A stretch of DNA of 64,000 nucleotides from Sipunculus nudus. Lineage: Eukaryota; Annelida; Sipuncula; Golfingiida; Sipunculidae. Of this stretch, positions 23,101-35,900 are shown in pieces. The translations under genes and the position numbers were made by a program. Each line of letters opens with the position of its first letter. Positions within the stretch are counted from its first letter, which is position 1. Location: NCBI GenBank assembly GCA_026874595.1, contig CM049314.1, positions 79,161,300 through 79,225,299 of the forward strand, given 5' to 3'. Under the pieces are notes generated by a model, which saw only the letters and a list, made by a program, of their open reading frames with translations, was not told where the DNA came from and did not search any database.

Positions 23101-26100
23101 TCGTGTTTGCAACTATTTTCTGAAGAAATAATGTATTATTCGACATTCAGAGAATCTATTTCTGTCCAATATGGTGCAAAACTGTTGAAAAATTGAGGTG
23201 AAATATGCAAAAGGATAAAAGAATCCTTAATGTCATTTTAAGAAAGTAGTGGATTTTTATAATTGTGGTTTTGATTGAACAATTTTACCCTTAATATTTA
23301 GATTCCTGATCACTAACAGTAAACATTTTGTTGCCAGGTAAACAGTGTGTGCCCCTATGGGTCATATTTGTGTGTATTTGTGGAAAAATGCTTAAATTGT
23401 GTGGTGTTTTCATCGTAAGCAAAGCATAAGCAAAGAATAAGCAAACTGTAGGCAAAGGAACTGTGTCTTGATAAATCCTTTTTACATCTATTTTCTAAAG
23501 AAATAATGTATTATTCTACTTTCCTGTAATATAGTTATGTCGAATATTTTGTAAAACTGTAGAAAAAACGAGGTAAAATATGCAAAAGGATTAAAAAAAT
23601 CCATAATTTCGCATTATGAAAGTAGCGGATTTTTATAATTGTGGTTTTGACTGAACAATTTTACCCATAATATTTAGATTCCTCATCACTTACAAAAACT
23701 TTTTTGTAGACAGGTAAACAGTCTGTGTCCCTATGGGTCATATTTGTGTGTATTTGTGGAAAAATGCTTAAATTGTGTGGTGTTTTCATCGTAAGCAAAG
23801 CATAAGCAAAGAATAAGCAAACTGTAAGCAAAAGAACTGTGTCTTGATAAATCCTTTTTGCATCTATTTTCTGAAGAAATAATGTATTATTCTACTTCCC
23901 GGGAATCTATTTCTGTCGAAAACGGTGCAAAACTGTAGAAAAATTGAGGTAAAATATGCTAAAGGTTCACAAAAATCCATAATGTCACTCTAAAACGTTT
24001 CAGAATTTTCTATTTCTGAATTTGATTGAACAATTTTGCCCTTAATATTTAGATTCCTGATCACTAACGGGAACTGTTTTGTAGCCAGGTAAACAGTCTG
24101 TGTCCCCATGGGTTATATTCGTATATATTTATAGAAAAATGCTTAAATTGTGTGGTGTTTTCATCGTAAGCAAAGCATAAGCAAACCGTAGGCAAACTTT
24201 AAGCAAAGGAACTGTGTCTTGATAAATCCTTTTTGCATACATTTTCTTAAGAAATAATGTGTTATTCTACTTCCCGGGAATCTTTTTCTATCGAATATGG
24301 TGCAAAACTGTAGAAAAATTGAGGTAAAATATGCAAAAGGATTGAAAAAATCCATAATTTCGCATTATGAAAGTAGCGGATTTTTATAATTGTGGTTTTG
24401 ACTGAACAATTTTACCCATAATATTTAGATTCCTCATCACTTACAGGAACTTTTTTGTAGACAGGTAAACAGTCTGTGTCCCTATGGGTCATATTTGTGT
24501 GTATTTGTGGAAAAATGCTTAAATTGTGTGGTGCTTTCATCCTAAGCAAAGCATAAGCAAAGAATAAGCAAACTGTAAGCAAAAGAACTGTGTCTTGATA
24601 AATCCTTTTTGCATCTATTTTCTGAAGAAATAATGTATTATTCTACTTCCCGGGAATCTATTTCTGTCGAAAACGGTGCAAAACTGTAGAAAAATTGAGG
24701 TAAAATATGCTAAAGGTTCACAAAAATCCACAATGTCACTCTAAAACGTTTCAGAATTTTCTATTTCTGAATTTGATTGAACAATTTTGCCCTTTATATT
24801 TAGATCCCTGATCACTAACGGGAACTATTTTGTAGCCAGGTAAACAGTCTGTGTCCCCATGGGTTATATTCGTATATATTTATAGAAAAATGCTTAAATT
24901 GTGTGGTGTTTTCATCGTAAGCAAAGCATAAGCAAAGCGTAAGCAAACTGTAAGCGAAGGAACTGTGTCTTGATAAATCCTTTTTGCAACTATTTTCAGA
25001 AGAAATAATGTATTATTTGACTTTCAGGGAACCTATTTCTGTCGAATATGGTGCAAAACTGTAGAAAAAATAAGATGAAATATGCAAAAGGATCACAAAA
25101 ATCCATAATGTAACTTTAAGAAAGTAGCGGATTTTTATAATTGTGGTTTTGATTGAACAATTTTACCCTTAATATTTAGATTCCTGATCACTAACAGGAA
25201 ATATTTTGTAGCCAGGTAAACAGGTTGTGTCCCTTTGGGTCATATATGTTTGTATTTGTAGAAAAATGCTTAAATTGTGTGGTGTTTTATCGTGAGCAAA
25301 GCATAAGCAAAGAATAAGCAAACTGTAAGCAAAGGAACTGTGTCTTCATAAATCCTTTTTGCAACTTATTTCTTAAGAAATAATGAATTACTCTTCTTCC
25401 CGGGTGTCTATTTCTGTCGAACATGGTGCAAAACTGTAGAAAAATTGAGGTAAAATATGCAAAAAGGTCACCAAAATTCACAATGTTACTTTTTTAAAGC
25501 ATCAGAATTTTCTATATCTGATTTTGCTTAAACGATTTTACCCTTAATTTTTAGATTCACCTTCACTGACAGGTGCAATTATATAGCCAGGGAACCAGAC
25601 TGTGTCCCTATGGGTCATATTTGTATATATTTATAGAAAAATGCGTCAGTTTTGAGGTGTTTTCACCGTAAGCAAAGCATAAGCAAAGCGTAAGCAAACT
25701 GTAAGCAAAGGAACTGTGTCTTGATAAATCGTGTTTGCAACTATTTTCTAAAGAAATAATGTATTATTCGACATTCAGAGAATCTATTTCTGTCGAATAT
25801 GGTGCAAAACTGTTGAAAAATTGAGGTAAAATATGCAAAAGGATAAAAGAATCCATAATGTCATTTTAAGAAAGTAGCGGATTTTTATAATTGTGGTTTT
25901 GATTGAACAATTTTACCCTTAATATTTAGATTCCTGACCACAAACAGTAACCATTTTGTTCCCAGGTAAACAGTCTGTGCCCCTATGGGTCATATTTGTG
26001 TGTATTTGTGGAATAATGCTTAAATTGTGTGGTGTTTTCATCGTAAGCAAAGCATAAGCAAAGCATAAGGAAACTGTAAGCATATGAGCTGTGTCTTAAT

Positions 26101-29100
26101 TAATCCTTTTTGCAACTATTTCTTGAAGAAATAATGTATTATTCTACTTCCCGGGAATCTATTTCTGTCTAATATGGTGCAAAACTGTAGAAAAATTGAG
26201 GTAAAATATGCAAAAGGGTCACTAAAATCCACAACGTTACTTTTATAAAGTATCGGAATTTTCTATTTCTGATTTTGCTTAAACGATTTTACCCTTAATT
26301 TTTAGATTCACCTTCACTGACAGGTACAATTATATAGCAATGGAAGCAGTCTGTGTCCCTATGGGTTATATTCGTATATATTTATAGAAAAATGCTTAAA
26401 CTGTGTGGTGTTTTAATCGTAAGCAAAGCATAAGCAAAGCGTAAGCAAACTGTAAGCAAAGGAATTGTGTCTTGATAAATGCTTTTTGCAACTATTTTCT
26501 GAAGAAATAATGTATTATTTGACATTCAGGTAATCTATTTCTGTCGAATATGGTGCAAAACTGTAGAAAAATTGAGGTAAAATATGCAAAAGGTTCACAA
26601 AAATCCACAATGTCACTCTTATAACGTTTCAGAATTTTCTATTTCTGAATTTGATTGAACAATTTTACCCTTAATATTTAGATTCCTAATCACTAACAGG
26701 AACTATTTTGTAGCCAGGTAAACAGTCTGTGTCCCCATGGGTTATATTTGTGTGTATTTGTAGAATAATGCTTAAATTGTGTGGTGTTTTCATCGTAAGC
26801 AAAGCATAAGCAAAGCATAAGCAAACTGTAAGCATATGAGCTGTGTCTTAATTAATCCTTTTTGCAACTATTTCTTGAAGAAATAATGTATTATTCTACT
26901 TCCCGGGAATCTATTTCTGTCTAATATGGTGCAAAACTGTAGAAAAATTGAGGTAAAATATGCAAAAGGGTCACTAAAATCCACAACGTTACTTTTATAA
27001 AGTATCGGAATTTTCTATTTCTGATTTTGCTTAAACGATTTTACCCTTAATTTTTAGATTCACCTTCACTGACAGGTGCAATTATATAGCCAGGGAACCA
27101 GTCTGTGTCCCTATGGGTCATATTTGTATATATTTATAGAAAAATGCGTAAATTTTGAGGTGTTTTCACCGTAAGCAAAGCATAAGCAAAGAGTAAGCAA
27201 ACTGTAAGCAAAGGAACTGTGTCTTGATAAATCGTGTTTGCAACTATTTTCTAAAGAAATAATGTATTATTCGACATTCAGAGAATCTATTTCTGTTGAA
27301 TATGGTGCAAAACTGTTGAAAAATTGAGGTAAAATATGCAAAAGGATAAAAGAATCCATAATGTCATTTTAAGAAAGTAGCGGATTTTTATAATTCTGGT
27401 TTTGATTGAACAATTTTACCCTTAATATTTAGATTCCTGACCACAAACAGTAACCATTTTGTTGCCAGGTAAACAGTCTGTGCCCCTATGGGTCATATTT
27501 GTGTGTATTTGTGGAAAAATGCTTAAATTGTGTGGTGTTTTCATCGTAGGCAAAGCATAAGCAAAGAATAAGCAAACTGTAGGCAAAGGAACTGTGTCTT
27601 GATAAATCCTTTTTACATCTATTTTCTAAAGAAATAATGTATTATTCTACTTTCCTGTAATATAGTTCTGTCGAATATTTTGTAAAACTGTAGAAAAAAC
27701 GAGGTAAAATATGCAAAAGGATTAAAAAAATCCATAATTTCGCATTATGAAAGTAGCGGATTTTTATAATTGTGGTTTTGACTGAACAATTTTACCCATA
27801 ATATTTAGATTCCTCATCACTTACAAGAACTTTTTTGTAGACAGGTAAACAGTCTGTGTCCCTATGGGTCATATTTGTGTGTATTTGTGGAAAAATGCTT
27901 AAATTGTGTGGTGTTTTCATCGTAAGCAAAGCATAAGCAAAGAATAAGCAAACTGTAAGCAAAAGAACTGTGTCTTGATAAATCCTTTTTGCATCTATTT
28001 TCTGAAGAAATAATGTATTATTCTACTTCCCGGGAATCTATTTCTGTCGAAAACGCTGCAAAACTGTAGAAAAATTGAGGTAAAATATGCTAAAGGTTCA
28101 CAAAAATCCACAATGTCACTCTAAAACGTTTCAGAATTTTCTATTTCTGAATTTGATTGAACAATTTTGCCCTTAATATTTTGATTCCTGATCACTAACG
28201 GGAACTATTTTGTAGTCAGGTAACCAGTCTGTGTCCCTATGGTTCATATTTTTGTGTATTTGTAGAAAAATGCTTAAATTGTGTGGTGTTTTCATCGTAA
28301 GCAAAGCATAAGCAAAGAATTAGCAAACTGTAAGCAAAGGAACTGTATCTTGAACTATCCTTTTTGCAACTATTTTCTGAAGAAATAATGTATTATTCTA
28401 CTTCCCGGGAATCTATTTCTGTCGAAAACGCTGCAAAACTGTAGAAAAATTGAGGTAAAATATGCTAAAGGTTCACAAAAATCCATAATGTCACTCTAAA
28501 ACGTTTCAGAATTTTCTATTTCTGAATTTGATTGAACAATTTTGCCCTTAATATTTAGATTCCTGATCACTAACGGGAACTGTTTTGTAGCCAGGTAAAC
28601 AGTCTGTGTCCCCATGGGTTATATTCGTATATATTTATAGAAAAATGCTTAAATTGTGTGGTGTTTTCATCGTAAGCAAAGCATAAGCAAACCGTAGGCA
28701 AACTTTAAGCAAAGGAACTGTGTCTTGATAAATCCTTTTTGCATACATTTTCTTAAGAAATAATGTGTTATTCTACTTCCCGGGAATCTTTTTCTATCGA
28801 ATATGGTGCAAAACTGTAGAAAAATTGAGGTAAAATATGCAAAAGGATTGAAAAAATCCATAATTTCGCATTATGAAAGTAGCGGATTTTTATAATTGTG
28901 GTTTTGACTGAACAATTTTACCCATAATATTTAGATTCCTCATCACTTACAGGAACTTTTTTGTAGACAGGTAAACAGTCTGTGTTCCTATGGGTCATAT
29001 TTGTGTGTATTTGTGGAAAAATGCTTAAATTGTGTGGTGCTTTCATCCTAAGCAAAGCATAAGCAAAGAATAAGCAAACTGTAAGCAAAAGAACTGTGTC

Positions 29101-29928
29101 TTGATAAATCCTTTTTGCATCTATTTTCTGAAGAAATAATGTATTATTCTACTTCCCGGGAATCTATTTCTGTCGAAAACGGTGCAAAACTGTAGAAAAA
29201 TTGAGGTAAAATATGCTAAAGGTTCACAAAAATCCACAATGTCACTCTAAAACGTTTCAGAATTTTCTATTTCTGAATTTGATTGAACAATTTTGCCCTT
29301 TATATTTAGATCCCTGATCACTAACGGGAACTATTTTGTAGCCAGGTAAACAGTCTGTGTCCCCATGGGTTATATTCGTATATATTTATAGAAAAATGCT
29401 TAAATTGTGTGGTGTTTTCATCGTAAGCAAAGCATAAGCAAAGCGTAAGCAAACTGTAAGCAAAGGAACTGTGTCTTGATAAATCCTTTTTGCAACTATT
29501 TTCAGAAGAAATAATGTATTATTTGACTTTCAGGGAACCTATTTCTGTCGAATATGGTGCAAAACTGTAGAAAAGGTAAGATGAAATATGCAAAAGGATC
29601 ACAAAAATCCATAATGTAACTTTAAGAAAGTAGCGGATTTTTATAATTGTGGTTTTGATTGAACAATTTTACCCTTAATATTTAGATTCCTGATCACTAA
29701 CAGGAAATATTTTGTAGCCAGGTAAACAGGTTGTGTCCCTTTGGGTCATATATGTTTGTATTTGTAGAAAAATGCTTAAATTGTGTGGTGTTTTATCGTG
29801 AGCAAAGCATAAGCAAAGAATAAGCAAACTGTAAGCAAAGGAACTGTGTCTTCATAAATCCTTTTTGCAACTTATTTCTTAAGAAATAATGAATTACTCT
29901 TCTTCCCGGGTGTCTATTTCTGTCGAAC
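20170..29928. repeat. 26-monomer higher-order unit, copy 1 (9,759 bp)
   Basis: Every landmark here recurs exactly 9,759 bp later with no net length change. I noted about ten single-base differences, for example TAGCAATGGAAGC against TAGCAATAGAAGC (30,091), CCAGACTG (25,599) against CCAGTCTG, TAAGCGAAGG (24,954) against TAAGCAAAGG, GTGTTCCTATGG (28,983) against GTGTCCCTATGG and CATCGTAGGC (27,546) against CATCGTAAGC. That is about 99.9% identity. The unit holds A, B1, B2 and B3 monomers plus one full and one partial 12-monomer repeat. Confidence 0.93.
23926..29928. repeat. 12-monomer tandem repeat (4,506 bp), first occurrence
   Basis: Unit 1 is 23,926-28,431. Unit 2 starts at 28,432 and is cut at 29,928 by the 26-mer junction, so only about four of its twelve monomers remain. 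The start is marked by the switch from AACGCTGC to sequence matching 23,926 onward, with GCTAAAGG and ATCCATAATGTCACTC in both. It contains the CATCCTAAGC, CAAACCGTAGGC and ATCGTGAGC marker monomers. Confidence 0.88.
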
Positions 29929-29967
29929 ATGGTGCAAAACTGTAGAAAAATTGAGGTAAAATATGCA
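29929..29967. other. Junction between the two 26-mer copies
   Basis: The two parent sequences are identical over about 40 bp here (ATGGTGCAAAACTGTAG through ATGCAAAA). To the left the AACATGG form is found and to the right the GGGTCACTAAAATCC form. The exchange therefore took place inside the conserved box that follows TTTCTGTCGAA. Confidence 0.88.
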
Positions 29968-32900
29968 AAAGGGTCACTAAAATCCACAACGTTACTTTTA
30001 TAAAGTATCGGAATTTTCTATTTCTGATTTTGCTTAAACGATTTTACCCTTAATTTTTAGATTCACCTTCACTGACAGGTGCAATTATATAGCAATAGAA
30101 GCAGTCTGTGTCCCTATGGGTTATATTCGTATATATTTATAGAAAAATGCTTAAACTGTGTGGTGTTTTAATCGTAAGCAAAGCATAAGCAAAGCGTAAG
30201 CAAACTGTAAGCAAAGGAACTGTGTCTTGATAAATGCTTTTTGCAACTATTTTCTGAAGAAATAATGTATTATTTGACATTCAGGTAATCTATTTCTGTC
30301 GAATATGGTGCAAAACTGTAGAAAAATTGAGATGAAATATGCAAAAGGATCACAAAAATCCATGATGTGACTTTAAGAAAGTAGCGGATTTTTATAATTG
30401 TGGTTTTGATTGAACAATTTTGCCCTTAATATTTAGATTCCTGATCACTAACAGGAACTATTTTTAGCCAGGTAAACAGTCTGTGCCCCTATGGGTCATA
30501 TTTGTGTGTATTTGTGGAAAAATGCTTAAATTGTGTGGTGTTTTCATCGTAAGCAAAGCATAAGCAAAGAATAAGCAAACTGTAAGCAAAGGAACTGTGT
30601 CTTCATAAATCCTTTTTGCAACTTATTTATTAAGAAATAATGAATTACTCTTCTTCCCGGGTATCTATTTCTGTCGAACATGGTGCAAAACTGTAGAAAA
30701 ATTGAAGTAAAATATGCAAAAGGGTCACAAAAATCCACAATGTTACTTTTTTAAAGTATCTGAATTTTCTATATCTGATTTTGCTTAAACGATTTTACCC
30801 TTAATTTTTAGATTCACCTTCACTGACAGGTGAAATTATATAGCCAGGGAACCAGTCTGTGTCCCTATGGGTCATATTTGTATATATTTATAGAAAAATG
30901 CGTAAATTTTGAGGTGTTTTCACCGTAAGCAAAGCATAAGCAAAGCGTAAGCAAACTGTAAGCAAAGGAACTGTGTCTTGATAAATCGTGTTTGCAACTA
31001 TTTTCTGAAGAAATAATGTATTATTCGACATTCAGAGAATCTATTTCTGTCGAATATGGTGCAAAACTGTTGAAAAATTGAGGTGAAATATGCAAAAGGA
31101 TAAAAGAATCCATAATGTCATTTTAAGAAAGTAGTGGATTTTTATAATTGTGGTTTTGATTGAACAATTTTACCCTTAATATTTAGATTCCTGATCACTA
31201 ACATTAAACATTTTGTTGCCAGGTAAACAGTGTGTGCCCCTATGGGTCATATTTGTGTGTATTTGTGGAATAATGCTTAAATTGTGTGGTGTTTTCATAA
31301 GCAAAGAATAAGCGAAGAATAAGCAAACTGTAAGCAAAGGAACTGTATCTTGAACTATCCTTTTTGCAACTATTTTCTGAAGAAATAATGTGTTATTCTA
31401 CTTCCCGGGAATCTATTTCTGTCGAAAACGCTGCAAAACTGTAGAAAAATTGAGGTAAAATATGCAAAAGGTTTACAAAAATCCACAATGTCACTCTTAT
31501 AACGTTTCAGAATTTTCTATTTCTGAATTTGATTGAACAATTTTACCCTTAATATTTAGATTCCTGATCACTAACAGGAACTATTTTGTAGCCAGGTAAA
31601 CAGTCTGTGTCCCCATGGGTTATATTTGTGTGTATTTGTAGAATAATGCTTAAATTGTGTGGTGTTTTCATCGTAAGCAAAGCATAAGCAAAGCATAAGC
31701 AAACTGTAAGCATATGAGCTGTGTCTTAATTAATCCTTTTTGCAACTATTTCTTGAAGAAATAATGTATTATTCTACTTCCCGGGAATCTATTTCTGTCT
31801 AATATGGTGCAAAACTGTAGAAAAATTGAGGTAAAATATGCAAAAGGGTCACTAAAATCCACAACGTTACTTTTATAAAGTATCGGAATTTTCTATTTCT
31901 GATTTTGCTTAAACGATTATACCCTTAATTTTTAGATTCACCTTCACTGACAGGTGCAATTATATAGCCATGGAAGCAGTCTGTGTCCCTATGGGTTATA
32001 TTCGTATATATTTATAGAAAAATGCTTAAACTGTGTGGTGTTTTAATCGTAAGCAAAGCATAAGCAAAGCGTAAGCAAACTGTAAGCAAAGGAACTGTGT
32101 CTTGATAAATGCTTTTTGCAACTATGTTCTGAAGAAATAATGTATTTTTTGACACTCAGGTAATCTATTTCTGTCGAATATGGAGCAAAACTGTAGAAAA
32201 ATTGAGATGAAATATGCAAAAGGATCACAAAAATCCATGATGTGACTTTAAGAAAGTAGCGGATTTTTATAATTGTGGTTTTGATTGAACAATTTTGCCC
32301 TTAATATTTAGATTCCTGATTACTAACAGGAACTTTTTTTAGCCAGGTAAACAGTCTGTGCCCTATGGGTCATATTTGTGTGTATTTGTGGGAAAATGCT
32401 TAAATTGTGTGGTGTTTTCATCGTAAGCAAAGCATAAGCAAAGAATAAGCAAACTGTAAGCAAAGGAACTGTGTCTTCATAAATCCTTTTTGCAACTTAT
32501 TTCTTAAGAAATAATGAATTTCTCTTCTTCCCGGGTATCTATTTCTGTCGAACATGGTGCAAAACTGTAGAAAAATTAAGGTAAAATATGCAAAAGGGTC
32601 ACCAAAATCCACAATGTTACTTTTTTAAAGCATCAGAATTTTCTATATCTGATTTTGTTTAAACGATTTTACCCTTAATTTTTAGATTCACCTTCACTGA
32701 CAGGTGCAATTATATAGCCAGGGAACCAGTCTGTGTCCCTATGGGTCATATTTGTATATATTTATAGAAAAATGAGTCAGTTTTGAGGTGTTTTCACCGT
32801 AAGCAAAGCATAAGCAAAGCGTAAGCAAACTGTAAGCAAAGAAACTGTGTCTTGATAAATCGTGTTTGCAACTATTTTCTGAAGAAATAATGTATTATTC

Positions 32901-35900
32901 GACATTCAGAGAATCTATTTCTGTCCAATATGGTGCAAAACTGTTGAAAAATTGAGGTGAAATATGCAAAAGGATAAAAGAATCCTTAATGTCATTTTAA
33001 GAAAGTAGTGGATTTTTATAATTGTGGTTTTGATTGAACAATTTTACCCTTAATATTTAGATTCCTGATCACTAACAGTAAACATTTTGTTGCCAGGTAA
33101 ACAGTGTGTGCCCCTATGGGTCATATTTGTGTGTATTTGTGGAAAAATGCTTAAATTGTGTGGTGTTTTCATCGTAAGCAAAGCATAAGCAAAGAATAAG
33201 CAAACTGTAGGCAAAGGAACTGTGTCTTGATAAATCCTTTTTACATCTATTTTCTAAAGAAATAATGTATTATTCTACTTTCCTGTAATATAGTTATGTC
33301 GAATATTTTGTAAAACTGTAGAAAAAACGAGGTAAAATATGCAAAAGGATTAAAAAAATCCATAATTTCGCATTATGAAAGTAGCGGATTTTTATAATTG
33401 TGGTTTTGACTGAACAATTTTACCCATAATATTTAGATTCCTCATCACTTACAAAAACTTTTTTGTAGACAGGTAAACAGTCTGTGTCCCTATGGGTCAT
33501 ATTTGTGTGTATTTGTGGAAAAATGCTTAAATTGTGTGGTGTTTTCATCGTAAGCAAAGCATAAGCAAAGAATAAGCAAACTGTAAGCAAAAGAACTGTG
33601 TCTTGATAAATCCTTTTTGCATCTATTTTCTGAAGAAATAATGTATTATTCTACTTCCCGGGAATCTATTTCTGTCGAAAACGGTGCAAAACTGTAGAAA
33701 AATTGAGGTAAAATATGCTAAAGGTTCACAAAAATCCATAATGTCACTCTAAAACGTTTCAGAATTTTCTATTTCTGAATTTGATTGAACAATTTTGCCC
33801 TTAATATTTAGATTCCTGATCACTAACGGGAACTGTTTTGTAGCCAGGTAAACAGTCTGTGTCCCCATGGGTTATATTCGTATATATTTATAGAAAAATG
33901 CTTAAATTGTGTGGTGTTTTCATCGTAAGCAAAGCATAAGCAAACCGTAGGCAAACTTTAAGCAAAGGAACTGTGTCTTGATAAATCCTTTTTGCATACA
34001 TTTTCTTAAGAAATAATGTGTTATTCTACTTCCCGGGAATCTTTTTCTATCGAATATGGTGCAAAACTGTAGAAAAATTGAGGTAAAATATGCAAAAGGA
34101 TTGAAAAAATCCATAATTTCGCATTATGAAAGTAGCGGATTTTTATAATTGTGGTTTTGACTGAACAATTTTACCCATAATATTTAGATTCCTCATCACT
34201 TACAGGAACTTTTTTGTAGACAGGTAAACAGTCTGTGTCCCTATGGGTCATATTTGTGTGTATTTGTGGAAAAATGCTTAAATTGTGTGGTGCTTTCATC
34301 CTAAGCAAAGCATAAGCAAAGAATAAGCAAACTGTAAGCAAAAGAACTGTGTCTTGATAAATCCTTTTTGCATCTATTTTCTGAAGAAATAATGTATTAT
34401 TCTACTTCCCGGGAATCTATTTCTGTCGAAAACGGTGCAAAACTGTAGAAAAATTGAGGTAAAATATGCTAAAGGTTCACAAAAATCCACAATGTCACTC
34501 TAAAACGTTTCAGAATTTTCTATTTCTGAATTTGATTGAACAATTTTGCCCTTTATATTTAGATCCCTGATCACTAACGGGAACTATTTTGTAGCCAGGT
34601 AAACAGTCTGTGTCCCCATGGGTTATATTCGTATATATTTATAGAAAAATGCTTAAATTGTGTGGTGTTTTCATCGTAAGCAAAGCATAAGCAAAGCGTA
34701 AGCAAACTGTAAGCAAAGGAACTGTGTCTTGATAAATCCTTTTTGCAACTATTTTCAGAAGAAATAATGTATTATTTGACTTTCAGGGAACCTATTTCTG
34801 TCGAATATGGTGCAAAACTGTAGAAAAAATAAGATGAAATATGCAAAAGGATCACAAAAATCCATAATGTAACTTTAAGAAAGTAGCGGATTTTTATAAT
34901 TGTGGTTTTGATTGAACAATTTTACCCTTAATATTTAGATTCCTGATCACTAACAGGAAATATTTTGTAGCCAGGTAAACAGGTTGTGTCCCTTTGGGTC
35001 ATATATGTTTGTATTTGTAGAAAAATGCTTAAATTGTGTGGTGTTTTATCGTGAGCAAAGCATAAGCAAAGAATAAGCAAACTGTAAGCAAAGGAACTGT
35101 GTCTTCATAAATCCTTTTTGCAACTTATTTCTTAAGAAATAATGAATTACTCTTCTTCCCGGGTGTCTATTTCTGTCGAACATGGTGCAAAACTGTAGAA
35201 AAATTGAGGTAAAATATGCAAAAAGGTCACCAAAATTCACAATGTTACTTTTTTAAAGCATCAGAATTTTCTATATCTGATTTTGCTTAAACGATTTTAC
35301 CCTTAATTTTTAGATTCACCTTCACTGACAGGTGCAATTATATAGCCAGGGAACCAGTCTGTGTCCCTATGGGTCATATTTGTATATATTTATAGAAAAA
35401 TGCGTCAGTTTTGAGGTGTTTTCACCGTAAGCAAAGCATAAGCAAAGCGTAAGCAAACTGTAAGCAAAGGAACTGTGTCTTGATAAATCGTGTTTGCAAC
35501 TATTTTCTAAAGAAATAATGTATTATTCGACATTCAGAGAATCTATTTCTGTCGAATATGGTGCAAAACTGTTGAAAAATTGAGGTAAAATATGCAAAAG
35601 GATAAAAGAATCCATAATGTCATTTTAAGAAAGTAGCGGATTTTTATAATTGTGGTTTTGATTGAACAATTTTACCCTTAATATTTAGATTCCTGACCAC
35701 AAACAGTAACCATTTTGTTGCCAGGTAAACAGTCTGTGCCCCTATGGGTCATATTTGTGTGTATTTGTGGAATAATGCTTAAATTGTGTGGTGTTTTCAT
35801 CGTAAGCAAAGCATAAGCAAAGCATAAGGAAACTGTAAGCATATGAGCTGTGTCTTAATTAATCCTTTTTGCAACTATTTCTTGAAGAAATAATGTATTA